Positions 27,932-37,896 of a stretch of 64,000 nucleotides of DNA are shown here, one piece after another. How positions within the stretch are numbered: position 1 is the first letter of the stretch; each line of letters starts with the position of its first letter. The notes beneath the pieces are model-generated. The model was not told the DNA's origin and did no database searches. It saw only the letters and a list, made by a program, of their open reading frames with translations. The position numbers and the translations under genes are program-made. This DNA is from Haematospirillum sp. H4485 (lineage in GTDB: Bacteria; Pseudomonadota; Alphaproteobacteria; Rhodospirillales; Rhodospirillaceae), in the NCBI RefSeq assembly GCF_012102745.1, contig NZ_JAAVSY010000003.1, positions 62,001 to 126,000 on the forward strand. The letters run 5' to 3'.

Positions 27932-29917
27932 TCAGGGTCTTCGCTGTTTTCCGGCGTGGTGCCTCCGCTCTCCCTGTTGAGAGGTGTCAAACAGGGCTGA
28001 AACTTGCTTCAGTACGGCCCCTCCAAGCTCTTCTGCATCCATAAGGGTTATGGCGCGGCGATAGTAGCGGGTGACGTCATGCCCAATGCCAATTGCGAGC
28101 AGGTTAATCGGGCTGCGGTTCTCGATCCAGGTGATGACGCTGCGGAGGTGCTGTTCCAGATAGGTTCCGGGATTTGCGGACAGGGTCGAGTCATCAACGG
28201 GAGCGCCATCCGATATAACCATCAGGATACGGCGTTGCTCCGGGCGGCCAATAAGCCTCTGATGGGCCCATAGAAGGGCCTCGCCATCGATATTCTCCTT
28301 CAGAATTCCTTCCTTCAGCATCAGGCCAAGGTTACGGCGTGCCCGTCGCCATGGTGTATCCGCACTTTTGTAGATGATATGGCGTATATCATTCAGGCGT
28401 CCGGGGTTGGCTGGTTTGCCATTTTGCGTCCACGCTTCGCGCGCTTTTCCGCCTTTCCATTGGCTGGTTGTGAATCCCAGAATCTCCACTTTGACGCCAC
28501 AGCGTTCCAATGTTCTGGCCAGAATGTCAGCGCTCATGGCGGCAACCGTGATCGGGCGTCCGCGCATGGAGCCGGAATTATCAATCAGCAGGGTTACAAC
28601 GGTGTCACGAAACGTGGCGTCACGTTCCTGCTTGTACGACAGGGACAGCGCTGGGTTGGCAACAACGCGGGCCAGGCGGGCTGAGTCAAGGATACCTTCT
28701 TCCAGATCAAAGTCCCATTCCCGCAGCTGTTGTGCCATCAGACGCCGTTGCAGACGATTGGCCAGGCGCGCCACAACTCCGCGCAGGTGATTCAATTGCT
28801 GGTCCAGCTGAAAGCGAAGACGGGCCAGTTCCTCGGGGTCGCACAGTTCATCGGCACTGCGGATCTGGTCGAATTCTGTCGTATAGACGTGGTATTTTTC
28901 GTCTGCAGGTCTATTGTGCCCCGGCCCCGGTGGATGTGTCTGTGATGGTGCAGACACCTCTTCCTCAAGCAGAGAGGCTCCGGAACTTTCCGTCTCTGTC
29001 TCCTGCTCTGCGGGGGTTGTATCCCCGGTTTCCAGGCTGTCGCTGGACTGATCCCCTGTGTCTTCTGCTGTGGAATCCGGGTTCTGTGCATCTGCCCCTT
29101 GGTCAGCGGAGGACTGCTGGTTCTTGTCCTGCGTGTCAGATTCAAGAGATGCTCCGTCTTCTTCTTGATCCCTGTTGTCGTCTGCTTCAATGCCAAGATC
29201 ATCCAGAAGCTTGCGTATGGTGGCCGCATATTGCTTCTGATCTGTCAGGCTGTTTTTAAGAATATCCAGCCAGTTATCCAGGGGACCGAGGGATTCCGTA
29301 CAGAGATCGAGGATGTATTGTTCTGACGTACTGGAGGGAACAATACCAAGATGGCGGTGGAAGGCTGCATGCACCAGATCAGCCATCGCGATGCTTCCGG
29401 GGTCAGTGACAGAGCAAAGCTCTTCAGCACTGAGCCTGGCTTCTGTTGCTGCGGCCAGATTCAGGGCTGTTCCGGGCAGGCGTATGGCACCAAGAGCCTC
29501 GACCCTTGCCTGTTCCAGGGCATTGTAAACAGACCGGGCATCTTGTCCCTGTGGCATCCGTCTTGCGTGCACGGATGGATCATGATGGCGCAGCTTCAGG
29601 GCAATGGCATCGGCCATACCGCGCAGACTTGCTCTGTGGTCAGGGTTGTCTGATGCTGGGGAAGAGGGGAGTGGCAGGCGGACCTGGTCATGAAAGATCC
29701 CTGCTGCAGGTGTGATGCCATGTGCATTGACCGGCGTATAACTGACCAGAAGTTCGGACCGGCCGCTTAGAGCGCGTACACAGGCTGCTGTTGCACGCTT
29801 GAGGGTCTCGACGGGGGTTTCCTGGCCATCAAGAGGTTTATTCGACATGCGGGCCCGGTGGTCCCCTCCTGCCGAAGATGGCGCGGGAGGATGCGGGCGA
29901 GGTGGCGGTTCAGTCAT
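27932..29917 (-). CDS. cobT: Aerobic cobaltochelatase subunit CobT
   Basis: With CobS and CobN inserts cobalt into hydrogenobyrinate diamide in aerobic B12 synthesis. 661 residues from ATG 29917; the ATG at 29848 is an alternative. The N-terminal domain is followed by a very acidic Gln/Asp/Glu-rich middle (about 240-330) and a C-terminal von Willebrand A domain with the MIDAS motif [11 protein letters not shown]. It lies directly downstream of cobS. No cobN is in the window. Confidence 0.93.
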   Translation of the reverse strand: MTEPPPRPHPPAPSSAGGDHRARMSNKPLDGQETPVETLKRATAACVRALSGRSELLVSYTPVNAHGITPAAGIFHDQVRLPLPSSPASDNPDHRASLRGMADAIALKLRHHDPSVHARRMPQGQDARSVYNALEQARVEALGAIRLPGTALNLAAATEARLSAEELCSVTDPGSIAMADLVHAAFHRHLGIVPSSTSEQYILDLCTESLGPLDNWLDILKNSLTDQKQYAATIRKLLDDLGIEADDNRDQEEDGASLESDTQDKNQQSSADQGADAQNPDSTAEDTGDQSSDSLETGDTTPAEQETETESSGASLLEEEVSAPSQTHPPGPGHNRPADEKYHVYTTEFDQIRSADELCDPEELARLRFQLDQQLNHLRGVVARLANRLQRRLMAQQLREWDFDLEEGILDSARLARVVANPALSLSYKQERDATFRDTVVTLLIDNSGSMRGRPITVAAMSADILARTLERCGVKVEILGFTTSQWKGGKAREAWTQNGKPANPGRLNDIRHIIYKSADTPWRRARRNLGLMLKEGILKENIDGEALLWAHQRLIGRPEQRRILMVISDGAPVDDSTLSANPGTYLEQHLRSVITWIENRSPINLLAIGIGHDVTRYYRRAITLMDAEELGGAVLKQVSALFDTSQQGERRHHAGKQRRP

Positions 29918-29971
29918 CAGGCAATCTCGACGCACGACAGGAGGGAGAACCCGTTTGATCCTGTTTATTTT

Positions 29972-30964
29972 TCAGGGCTGGGGTACAACAGCGCGAAGGG
30001 CCGAGGACGGCAGCTCTTCGCCAAAGCAGCGCTGATAGTATTCTGCCACGACAGGCCGTTCCGCTTCATCACACCTGTTCAGGAATGTGACGCGGAATGC
30101 GTAGGGTATACTACTGAATATGCAAGCATTTTCTGCCCACGTCAGAACCGAGCGCGGGCTCATGACGGTGGAGATATCTCCTGCTATGAAGCCGGCCCGT
30201 GTCAGGTCAGCAACAGAAACCATCTGGGATATGGTTCTGCGTCCGGTTGCGCTGTCATATTCTGGCATTCTAGACACCATGATTGCCACTTCGGCATCGT
30301 GTTCCAGGTAGTTCAGGGTTGCCACGATATTCCAGCGGTCCATCTGCCCTTGGTTGATCTGCTGGGTTCCGTGATAGAGCCCCGTGGTATCCCCCAAGCC
30401 GATGGTGTTGGCCGTTGCAAAAAGGCGGAAGGCCTTGTGTGGACGGATGACCCGGTTCTGATCCAGAAGGGTCAGCTTGCCTTCCACTTCCAGTACTCTC
30501 TGAATGACAAACATGACATCCGGACGGCCGGCATCATATTCATCAAAAACCAAGGCACAGGGATGTTGAAGCGCCCACGGCAGGAGACCTTCGCGGAATT
30601 CTGTGACCTGTTTACCGTCGCGCAGCACAATGGCGTCTTTTCCGATCAAATCAATACGACTGACGTGGCTGTCCAGGTTGATCCGAATGCATGGCCAGTT
30701 CAGCCGGGCGGCCACCTGTTCAATATGGGTTGATTTCCCGGTGCCATGATACCCTTGGATCATGACCCGCCTGTTGTGGTGAAATCCGGCCAGTATGGCC
30801 AACGTTGTGTCGTGGTCGAAGCAGTACCCCGGGTCTAGGTCGGGAACGTGGTCCGAGGAGGTGCTGAAGGCCGGAACCTGCATGTCACTGTCAATACCGA
30901 AGACCTCACGGACAGACAGTGTCCGGTCGGGAAGATCGGGCAGGGGGGCCTTGGAAAGATCCAT
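29972..30964 (-). CDS. cobS: Aerobic cobaltochelatase subunit CobS (AAA+ ATPase)
   Basis: 330 residues. Walker A is GYHGTGKSTH, Walker B region LVFDEYDAGRPDV, sensor 1 region FRLFATANTIG. The N-terminal FGIDSDMQVPAFS is the usual CobS opening. ATP hydrolysis by the CobS-CobT ring drives the chelatase reaction. Located just upstream of cobT with 54 bases between them. Confidence 0.95.
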   Translation of the reverse strand: MDLSKAPLPDLPDRTLSVREVFGIDSDMQVPAFSTSSDHVPDLDPGYCFDHDTTLAILAGFHHNRRVMIQGYHGTGKSTHIEQVAARLNWPCIRINLDSHVSRIDLIGKDAIVLRDGKQVTEFREGLLPWALQHPCALVFDEYDAGRPDVMFVIQRVLEVEGKLTLLDQNRVIRPHKAFRLFATANTIGLGDTTGLYHGTQQINQGQMDRWNIVATLNYLEHDAEVAIMVSRMPEYDSATGRRTISQMVSVADLTRAGFIAGDISTVMSPRSVLTWAENACIFSSIPYAFRVTFLNRCDEAERPVVAEYYQRCFGEELPSSALRAVVPQP

Positions 30965-31045
30965 CGGGGAAAGTCTCCGGTCACATGGCGTTATAAGAGG
31001 GGAGAAGAAGGCGTGGGAAGTGAGGGCACAGGCAGGAGGATAATC

Positions 31046-31681
31046 CTATCCCGGAGCCTTGAGTCCAGCGAGAAGGGTATGATAGGCATCACTAATGGTT
31101 TTGAATCGCTCTTCGGCGTCCGGGTCATCATGATTCAGGTCCGGGTGGTGTTCCTTGACCAGCGCCCGATAACGAGTCCGCAGTTCATTGATGTCAAGCG
31201 GAAGGTGCAGGCTCAGCGTCTCCAAGGCTTTTCTTTCTTCTGGATTATCAGGCTGTGGTTTGTGGCCATTTCTGTGCCATCGGCTTCGTCCCGCCTCGGC
31301 TTCGTCCCGTTCAGGGTCAAAGAAACCAAAGTGGTCGCGGAAGCGTGCGGAACCATTGCGATCTGCACCTCCCCCCAGTGTTCCAAGCTTCCAGGTTGGT
31401 CTTTGCCACGTGTAATCCTTGCGGATTTCATCCTCCAGCTCTTGGGGGCTCATATTCTCATAGTAATTCCATTGCCGATTGTAGCTGCGAACATGGTCCA
31501 AGCACAACCAGATATAATCTGTCAGCCCACGGTCACGCGGTGCCCGATATTCCCCCTGCTGCGAGCAACCGGGCATCGCGCAGGCATGCGTCTCCGGGCC
31601 GCTTGCAGTGCGTGTGCGGCCAAAAGGGTCAAACGGATCAGGGGCGCCCGGGGCCCCGTTTTCGGGCTTTCTGTTACGCAT
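31046..31681 (-). CDS. J-domain protein with N-terminal zinc-finger-like segment
   Basis: 211 residues from ATG 31681; ATG 31702 has a better SD (AAAGGA) and would add seven residues. A Cys pair (CAMPGC), followed by IWLCLDHV, may bind a metal. The C-terminal J domain has the HPD tripeptide in VKEHHPDLNHDD, so it should stimulate an Hsp70 (DnaK). A J-domain protein next to cobS and opposite bolA is a common alphaproteobacterial arrangement. Confidence 0.9.
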   Translation of the reverse strand: MRNRKPENGAPGAPDPFDPFGRTRTASGPETHACAMPGCSQQGEYRAPRDRGLTDYIWLCLDHVRSYNRQWNYYENMSPQELEDEIRKDYTWQRPTWKLGTLGGGADRNGSARFRDHFGFFDPERDEAEAGRSRWHRNGHKPQPDNPEERKALETLSLHLPLDINELRTRYRALVKEHHPDLNHDDPDAEERFKTISDAYHTLLAGLKAPG

Positions 31682-31811
31682 GCAACCACTATAGACAGCC
31701 ATTTTCCTTTCAGGCAAGCTGCAGGCCGTGGTCCGTGCCGGAAGGTTGACCTTCGTTTGCCATCCAGCCAGTTTCTCCAGCTTTTCTTTGCCTTTTCTGT
31801 TGTGGTGTTTC

Positions 31812-32138
31812 ATGACCTTTCGCGACCGCATACACAGCAAGCTGACTGTGGCCCTGTCTCCGGTTTTTCTGGACATCAGGGATGATTCCGCGCGTCATGC
31901 CGGTCATGCAGACCGGATTGCCGCGCTGGCTGAACGGGGTGCCGGCGCAGGGCATGCGCCCTTGGACGATAGGGGCGAGACGCACTTTACGGTAACTGTT
32001 GTGTCGGCTGCATTTGAGGGGAAAAGCCGCGTGGAGCGCCAGCGCTTGGTTTATGCCCTGCTTGCTGACGAATTGCGGGAACGTGTTCATGCCCTTTCGA
32101 TAATGGCCCGTACACCTGCTGAGGCATCCACCCTCTAG
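31812..32138 (+). CDS. bolA: BolA family protein
   Basis: 108 residues from ATG 31812. It shows the BolA fold pattern: N-terminal helix MTFRDRIHSKLTVAL, then ETHFTVTVVSAAFEGKSRVERQRLVY, the conserved helix-turn and strand with the family signature. BolA proteins pair with monothiol glutaredoxins in iron-sulfur or iron sensing. It is divergent from the J-domain gene, sharing a 130-base promoter interval. Confidence 0.95.
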   Translation: MTFRDRIHSKLTVALSPVFLDIRDDSARHAGHADRIAALAERGAGAGHAPLDDRGETHFTVTVVSAAFEGKSRVERQRLVYALLADELRERVHALSIMARTPAEASTL

Positions 32139-32142
32139 ATTC

Positions 32143-32709
32143 CTAGCTGTTTCCCGGTGGCGTGTCTGTTTGCGGCCATTCCCGGGCAGCAACGCTTCCT
32201 TCTGCTCTCAGAGCGTAGCAGCTGTCCATCAGTGCCGGGGGAAGAGAGCGTTTCTGGTGTGCAGGTTGCTCGGGATCCACTCGTGCAGACATGATTGTTT
32301 GAATAGCGGTTGTTGCCAAGGGACGCAGTAGCTCTGTCAGATGGGTACAGCCGCATGGGCCTTGCAGAAGGCTGCGAACATGTTTCTCAAACCCCTTTCC
32401 GATTGTTAGGCCTTCCAGCTTTTTGTACGCCGATGCAATGTTCGGACATTCGTGGAATGGAGCGTGTTGAGTTACGGCCTGTGCCCCGTGAATAAGAAGG
32501 CTGCTGTCGATAGTCAGGCGTATCGTCATGCCGTGAAGTGGTTCTCCGGCTTTGATTGTGCCTCTGTCGCGATTGGAGAAATCATAGGTTTTTGTGTCGT
32601 GCAGGCTGGCCTCGACATCCCACAGGCCATCTTGGCGCAGGTATCCCAGACATTCGATACGACGTGTATGGATCAGGGACCGTGGGGTGTCAGCGGGGCA
32701 TGAGGGCAT
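32143..32709 (-). CDS. DUF2889 family protein
   Basis: 188 residues from ATG 32709 (MPSCPADTPRSLIHTRRIEC); the frame is open to 32769 with a GTG, but family members start near this ATG. It has the family block LWDVEASLHDTKTYDFSNRDRG and a late Cys segment CGCTHLTELLRPLATTA. Function of the family is unknown. It ends 4 bases after the bolA stop, convergent. Confidence 0.85.
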   Translation of the reverse strand: MPSCPADTPRSLIHTRRIECLGYLRQDGLWDVEASLHDTKTYDFSNRDRGTIKAGEPLHGMTIRLTIDSSLLIHGAQAVTQHAPFHECPNIASAYKKLEGLTIGKGFEKHVRSLLQGPCGCTHLTELLRPLATTAIQTIMSARVDPEQPAHQKRSLPPALMDSCYALRAEGSVAAREWPQTDTPPGNS

Positions 32710-32784
32710 ATCAGATGTCCAGTATCGGTAGGTGGTGGAGTGGAGATCCCAAGGTATATCTCCCTCCACCGCCGGATACAGGGA

Positions 32785-33234
32785 TCAGCCCCCGGTTCCG
32801 TAACCATCACCGCCGATATAGCTCTCGCAGCTCTTGATGGTACTTTCAAGTTCACCTTGCACAACAGCGTATAAATCCCGCACGGACACGATACCCACTG
32901 CATTTCCACGATCATCAACCACCGGAAGATGGCGGTATTTGTGTTGTCGCATCATATGCAGGGCGTCCTGTGCCTGGTCGCCAGGCCGAAGGGTATCCGG
33001 ATCTGCCGTCATGACATCACCGACCTTCGTGTGGTCAGGATCCAGCTGTGCAGCTACAACACGTTTTGTGATGTCCTGCTCTGTCATAATACCTTTCAGG
33101 CGTGTGCCTTCGGTAATCATGACAGCAGCAACACCTTTCTCCGCCATCAGGCGTGCTGCGTCGCGTACAGAGAGAGAGGAGGATACGGTAGCCAGCGTTT
33201 GTTCGTTGATAACATCAGGTACGATTCTGGGCAT
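32785..33234 (-). CDS. CBS-pair domain protein
   Basis: 149 residues from ATG 33234 (MPRIVPDVINEQ), after GGAG at moderate distance; an extension to 33324 is not family-like. Two CBS domains fill the protein (about 20-70 and 80-138): AARLMAEKGVAAVMIT...GIMTEQDITKRV and ALHMMRQHKYRHLPVVDD...GIVSVRDLY. Such stand-alone pairs bind adenine nucleotides and sense energy status; the target is not evident. Confidence 0.92.
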   Translation of the reverse strand: MPRIVPDVINEQTLATVSSSLSVRDAARLMAEKGVAAVMITEGTRLKGIMTEQDITKRVVAAQLDPDHTKVGDVMTADPDTLRPGDQAQDALHMMRQHKYRHLPVVDDRGNAVGIVSVRDLYAVVQGELESTIKSCESYIGGDGYGTGG

Positions 33235-33488
33235 GGACTTGTCTCTCCATCTTGTTTCCTGTCTCCGCTTCGCCTGATGGCGATGGTGTACGGGGACAGG
33301 ATCCGTGCCTTGATGTGCAATCATAGAGGGATAAGTGGTCAGGCCACAACACTAACATTTCATCCGAAATGTGTGTTCGCACGGAACAAGCGCCAGCATA
33401 CGATTTATGTGTCGCAGCAGGCTAGATTGCAGATGGACTGCGTTCTTCGATTATTTTTCCGGGACAGAGATTCCAACACCTAGGTAGG

Positions 33489-33710
33489 TCAAACCCAATC
33501 CAGGTTAAAGGCGCTGACAATGTCGTTATTATCTTCATCCTGTTCTTCGGATGTTTCTGCCAGAACAGGTGTGGTCGCAAAAACGTGGGCCCGTGACAGC
33601 AAGCTTGCGCTGACCACGATATTGGACACCAAGTATTGGTTCCCGTTATGGGCCGGGCTGACAAGGATTGCCGGGCTGTCTTCCGGCCATTCTGCAATTA
33701 TTTGAGCCAT
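33489..33710 (-). CDS. Small acidic protein of unknown function
   Basis: 73 residues, with AAAGGTG five to six bases before ATG 33710. The last quarter is very acidic (ETSEEQDEDNNDI). No signal peptide or domain. It lies just downstream of rplS, after two hairpins, so it may be expressed from its own promoter or by read-through. It could be an artefact, but start signals and codon use are good. Confidence 0.5.
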   Translation of the reverse strand: MAQIIAEWPEDSPAILVSPAHNGNQYLVSNIVVSASLLSRAHVFATTPVLAETSEEQDEDNNDIVSAFNLDWV

Positions 33711-33786
33711 AGAAACACCTTTCCCTGCCGGCCGAACAAACCGCCGGTATGCATAGAGACAATCGTGATTATCAGGAAAGCAGCCC

Positions 33787-33808
33787 CCGGGAGTTTTTTG
33801 ACTCCCGG
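33787..33808. terminator. Hairpin 2 downstream of rplS
   Basis: An eight-base perfect stem CCGGGAGT/ACTCCCGG with a six-base loop; second of two hairpins after the rplS stop on the minus strand. Confidence 0.55.
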
Positions 33809-33820
33809 AGTCTCCTGTTT

Positions 33821-33840
33821 TTCCCGGGATTATCCGGGAA
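33821..33840 (-). terminator. Hairpin 1 downstream of rplS
   Basis: A seven-base stem TTCCCGG/CCGGGAA with a six-base loop lies 13 bases beyond the rplS stop. It is followed on the minus strand by AAAACAGG, not a T run, so termination is inferred from the tandem arrangement. Confidence 0.45.
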
Positions 33841-33852
33841 GGCTACGGGGTA

Positions 33853-34257
33853 TCAACCCTTGGCAGCCTCGGCCTCAGCCTCGCGAGCCTTTACGTTGGC
33901 TGCGATGTCTTCGGCAATACGTGCCGCACGACCGCGACGGTCACGCAGATAGTACAGTTTTGCCCGGCGCACCTTGCCGCGGCGAACCAGTTCGATACGA
34001 TCAACAGCAGGCGCATACAGGGGGAACACACGTTCCACGCCTTCCCCGAAAGAAATCTTCCGAACGGTAAAGTTGGAGTTGATGCCTGCATTCTTGCGTG
34101 CGATCACAACGCCCTCGTACGCCTGCAGGCGTTCACGGGTGCCTTCGACCACCTTTACATACACGCGAACGGTGTCGCCCGGGGTAAAGGCCGGAATCTT
34201 CTTGCCTTCGGTCAGTTTGGCAATCTGTTCCTGGTCAAGTTGCTCAATAATGTTCAT
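33853..34257 (-). CDS. rplS: 50S ribosomal protein L19
   Basis: 134 residues from ATG 34257 ([15 protein letters not shown]). [22 protein letters not shown] and [21 protein letters not shown] are the conserved L19 blocks. Ala/Glu-rich C terminus. It is the last gene of the rpsP-rimM-trmD-rplS set, which here is read leftward. Confidence 0.97.
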   Translation of the reverse strand: MNIIEQLDQEQIAKLTEGKKIPAFTPGDTVRVYVKVVEGTRERLQAYEGVVIARKNAGINSNFTVRKISFGEGVERVFPLYAPAVDRIELVRRGKVRRAKLYYLRDRRGRAARIAEDIAANVKAREAEAEAAKG

Positions 34258-34261
34258 GGAA

Positions 34262-35011
34262 CTAACCCTCTTGCTCTTGCTTCTGTGCACAATACCGTTC
34301 CCACAAATCAGGACGGCGGTGCCGGGTAATGTATTCCGACTGAACGAGCCGCCATTGGGCAACCCGCGCATGGTGCCCCGAAAGCAGAACCTCCGGGACA
34401 ACCCGGCCTTTCCAGTCGGCAGGCCGGGTATAGAGTGGGTACTCCAAGAGCCCCCGCTCGAAACTTTCTTCTTCCAGCGACTCCGCTTTCCCAACGACGC
34501 CGGGTAACAAGCGAACAACGGCGTCAACCAAGGCCATGGCCGCAGTTTCGCCCCCGGTCAGGACAAAGTCACCCAAGCTGACTTCCTCCATGTCCCAAGC
34601 ATCTATCACCCTTTGGTCTACCCCCTCATACCGTCCGCACAGGAGCGTGAGGGAAGGCTCAGCGGCCAGTTCCTTGGCCAGAGCCTGATTCAGGAGCTTT
34701 CCCCTGGGTGACAGGTACAGAAGGCGCCCGGGGCGAGGCTTTACGGCCCCAAGGGCAGCATCAATGACATCGGGTTTCATAACCATGCCGGCCCCCCCAC
34801 CAAAGGGGGTGTCGTCCACCGAGCGGTGTTTATCGCTCGCGAAGGCGCGGATGTCCACTGTTTCCAGAGACCACACTTCATCCGTCATGGCCTTTCCGAG
34901 AAGAGAAAGTCCCAGAGGCCCCGGAAACATCTCGGGAAAGAGGGTCAGAATCCGGACAGAAAAAGGAGCCTGATTGCCCTTCGCATGCGCAGCATCAGCA
35001 CCCGCATCCAT
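34262..35011 (-). CDS. trmD: tRNA (guanine-N1)-methyltransferase
   Basis: Makes m1G37 in tRNAs that read CNN codons, using S-adenosylmethionine. 249 residues from ATG 35011, which overlaps the rimM stop (TGATG). [38 protein letters not shown] and GDFVLTGGE are the family motifs of the SPOUT knot. It lies immediately upstream of rplS. Confidence 0.97.
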   Translation of the reverse strand: MDAGADAAHAKGNQAPFSVRILTLFPEMFPGPLGLSLLGKAMTDEVWSLETVDIRAFASDKHRSVDDTPFGGGAGMVMKPDVIDAALGAVKPRPGRLLYLSPRGKLLNQALAKELAAEPSLTLLCGRYEGVDQRVIDAWDMEEVSLGDFVLTGGETAAMALVDAVVRLLPGVVGKAESLEEESFERGLLEYPLYTRPADWKGRVVPEVLLSGHHARVAQWRLVQSEYITRHRRPDLWERYCAQKQEQEG

Positions 35012-35673
35012 CAATGCCAGTCCTCTTCGGGCCACTCATCCGTGCGAATCACGGACTCGTTATCACGAATCGGGGGCTTCTTTTTCACTCGTGGGGGCTG
35101 GTCCCGGGAATCGGCGGCCGGAGCTACCGGAGCCTCCAGAAGTCCGGGGACAGGATTAATAACGATGCGCCCTGAGGCAATATCGACGGTTGGCACAGTT
35201 TTATGGGTAAACGGGATCATGGCTGCCCCACCCGTGTCGCCTCGAATCTCAAGGATATCTCCGGCACCAAAATCATACAGGGCGCCAACAGTTCCAACCT
35301 TGGTGCCATTGGGGAAGAAAACGGGCAGACCAAGCAAGTCAGAGTGGTAGAATTCTTCTTCGTGATCCGGACAGGGCAGGGCATCACGGTCGACGTACAG
35401 CCTCTGCCCTTTCAGAGCATCGACAGCTGAACGATCATTGACGCCCTCGATTCGGCATAGAATCGAGCCTTTTGCCCTGCCGGTGATTTCCAGGTCAAAA
35501 ACCCGGGAACCGCTGAGGTCGGTCAGGGGGCCATAGGCCCCCAGGTCTTCGGGCGTTGCTGTAAAGGATTTGACCTTCACAAGCCCACGTACGCCATGTG
35601 CGCCCACGATGACACCAACACATATACGTTGGTTGGATTCATCGTTAGCGGAATGCACAGGTTCCCGGATCAT
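35011..35673 (-). CDS. rimM: Ribosome maturation factor RimM
   Basis: Helps assemble the 30S subunit head. 220 residues from ATG 35673. Conserved [19 protein letters not shown] at the N terminus and a PRC-barrel-like C-terminal half ([29 protein letters not shown]). The C terminus is extended and charged, longer than in E. coli, as in many alphaproteobacteria. It overlaps trmD by one base. Confidence 0.95.
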   Translation of the reverse strand: MIREPVHSANDESNQRICVGVIVGAHGVRGLVKVKSFTATPEDLGAYGPLTDLSGSRVFDLEITGRAKGSILCRIEGVNDRSAVDALKGQRLYVDRDALPCPDHEEEFYHSDLLGLPVFFPNGTKVGTVGALYDFGAGDILEIRGDTGGAAMIPFTHKTVPTVDIASGRIVINPVPGLLEAPVAPAADSRDQPPRVKKKPPIRDNESVIRTDEWPEEDWH

Positions 35674-35695
35674 GACCGCAAAATCCTCGGCCGTC

Positions 35696-36076
35696 TTATT
35701 CAGAGGCGGCTTCAGCAGCAGCGGCTTCGGCAGCAGCCTTGGCGCGCTCTTCAGCCATGCGCAGGCGTTCCTGAGCCTTGGCACGGGGCTGGTTCTTCTT
35801 GGTCTGAGCCGGGATGGCAGGGGTCTTCACAACGCCGGCCAGGCCAAGGATACGCTCGACACGGTCGGATGGAACAGCGCCCTTTGCAATCCATTGCCGG
35901 GTTACTTCATCCTGCACGCGGATGCGATCTGGGTGATCGGCAGGGAGCCTGGGGTCATAGGTGCCGATCTTCTCGATGAAGCGGCCATCACGTGGTGCGC
36001 GGGAATCAGCAACAACAATGCGGTAGAACGGCTTTTTCTTGGCACCACCACGGGCCAGGCGAATACGAAGGGACAT
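35696..36076 (-). CDS. rpsP: 30S ribosomal protein S16
   Basis: 126 residues. [25 protein letters not shown] is the standard N terminus. The C terminus carries an extra Ala/Lys-rich tail (about 90-126), longer than the E. coli protein of about 80. First gene of the rpsP-rimM-trmD-rplS group and directly downstream of ffh. Confidence 0.97.
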   Translation of the reverse strand: MSLRIRLARGGAKKKPFYRIVVADSRAPRDGRFIEKIGTYDPRLPADHPDRIRVQDEVTRQWIAKGAVPSDRVERILGLAGVVKTPAIPAQTKKNQPRAKAQERLRMAEERAKAAAEAAAAEAASE

Positions 36077-36136
36077 ATGTGTTTCCTCAAGACAGTTGAT
36101 ACGGGGTTGTGCTGGTGTGCATAACCCAAGTAAACC

Positions 36137-37663
36137 TCAGCGTTTCTTGCCACCTTTACGTGACATGGAATGCAGAAGATCAGGGGGAAGCTTCCCCGGT
36201 AGCCCGGGCATTGCGCCCGGAAATCCCGGCGGGAGCCCACCGGAGAATTGAGACAGATCAGGAAGCGCATTGGCTTGGCCGGTCGGATCAGCTTCAGCAG
36301 GCAGTGAACCTTTGCCGAACAGGCCACCAAGGGCCCCCATCAGGCCTTTCTTGCCCCCCATTTTCCGCATCTGCTTCATCATGTCCGCCATTTGCTGATA
36401 CTGCTTCAGCAGGCGATTGACATCAGCGACGGTAACCCCGGCTCCGGCCGCAATGCGCCGTTTCCGGCTTGCTTTCAGAAGGTCTGGTTTGTGCCGTTCC
36501 GTCGGGGTCATGGAGAGGATAATGGCTTCCTGCCGGGCAACCATGGTGTCGCTGATGTTGGCATTCTCGATTTGCTTTTTCATTTTTGAGATGCCGGGCA
36601 TCAGGCCAAGAAGGCCCTTGACGTCTCCCATCTTCCGGATCTGGCGGATTTGGCCCAGCATGTCGGCCAGGTCGAACTTGCCCTCCATCATCCGGGCGGC
36701 CAGTTTCTCGGCTTCGTCCTGGTCCAGTGATATGGCAGCTTTCTCGACCAAGGCCACAACATCGCCCATTCCCAGAATGCGGGAGGCGATGCGATCCGGG
36801 TGGAAATCATCCAAGGCATCGAGTTTTTCACCGACACCGATCAGTTTGATGGGGCAGCCAGTGACCGCACGCATTGAAAGGGCTGCCCCCCCGCGGGAGT
36901 CCCCGTCCATGCGGGTCAGGACAATGCCCGTAACGCCAACCTTTTCATTGAATTCGCGGGCCAGGGTAACGGCGTCCTGGCCAATCATGGCGTCTGTGAC
37001 CAGAAGTGTCTCTGCCGGTGTTGTTATGTCCCGGACGGCAGCGACTTCAGCCATCAGCTCACTGTCAATGTGCAGCCTGCCGGCAGTATCAAGTATTACA
37101 ACATCATAACCGCCCTTGCGGGCCTCGCTCATGGCCCGTGTTGCAATCGCTACCGGCATTTCGCCGACGATGACCGGCAGGGTGTCAACGCCGGTCTGTT
37201 CGCCCAGAATGCCAAGCTGCTGTTGCGCTGCCGGACGATACACATCCAGCGAGGCAAGCAGGACTTTTTTTCGCTCACGGGTCTTGAGACGCAGGGCAAT
37301 TTTCGCCGATGTCGTTGTTTTACCTGATCCCTGCAGGCCAACCATTAAAATGGGCACGGGCGGTGTGCGGTGGATGTTCAGGCCATTGTCGCCTTTACCA
37401 CCCCCAAGCATGTCAACAAGGGCGTCGTTGACAATCTTGACAACCATTTGCCCAAGGGTAACAGAGCGAATTACCTCTTGTCCGATCGCCCGTTCCTGTA
37501 CGGCAGTAATGAAATCCTTGACGACGGGGAGGGCGACATCCGCCTCCAGAAGCGCGACTCGAACCTCCCGCATTGCATCAAGAACATCCTTCTCGCCAAG
37601 CGCACCGCGCCCGCGAAGTTTGTCAAAGATGGTTCCCAAGCGTTGCGACAGGCTGTCAAACAT
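36137..37663 (-). CDS. ffh: Signal recognition particle protein Ffh
   Basis: Targets membrane proteins co-translationally with 4.5S RNA and FtsY. 508 residues with N domain, GTPase G domain (G1 LQGSGKTTTSAKIA, VILDTAGRLHID, TRMDGDSRGGAAL) and a Met-rich M domain (QQMADMMKQMRKMGG). The C-terminal tail is Pro/Gly-rich. The 4.5S RNA gene is not in the window. Confidence 0.97.
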   Translation of the reverse strand: MFDSLSQRLGTIFDKLRGRGALGEKDVLDAMREVRVALLEADVALPVVKDFITAVQERAIGQEVIRSVTLGQMVVKIVNDALVDMLGGGKGDNGLNIHRTPPVPILMVGLQGSGKTTTSAKIALRLKTRERKKVLLASLDVYRPAAQQQLGILGEQTGVDTLPVIVGEMPVAIATRAMSEARKGGYDVVILDTAGRLHIDSELMAEVAAVRDITTPAETLLVTDAMIGQDAVTLAREFNEKVGVTGIVLTRMDGDSRGGAALSMRAVTGCPIKLIGVGEKLDALDDFHPDRIASRILGMGDVVALVEKAAISLDQDEAEKLAARMMEGKFDLADMLGQIRQIRKMGDVKGLLGLMPGISKMKKQIENANISDTMVARQEAIILSMTPTERHKPDLLKASRKRRIAAGAGVTVADVNRLLKQYQQMADMMKQMRKMGGKKGLMGALGGLFGKGSLPAEADPTGQANALPDLSQFSGGLPPGFPGAMPGLPGKLPPDLLHSMSRKGGKKR

Positions 37664-37896
37664 TCTTCTTTCCGTATCCTTTTTCCCGCTCTACCCCGTG
37701 TTCCCGGTTATGCTGGAGGATCTTCCTGTTGAACAACAGGAAACGCGCCAGTGCGCGTATCTTCGCGGACTGGCGGACCCCCTCGGGAGGAAAAGGAACC
37801 CGAAGCAGAGAGAAACCGGTATTTTCCGGTCCGGGCTTCATACGCTGTACAACCCGGTAAGTCAAGATTTCGCGTTATCCACAGACGTGGGCGCTG

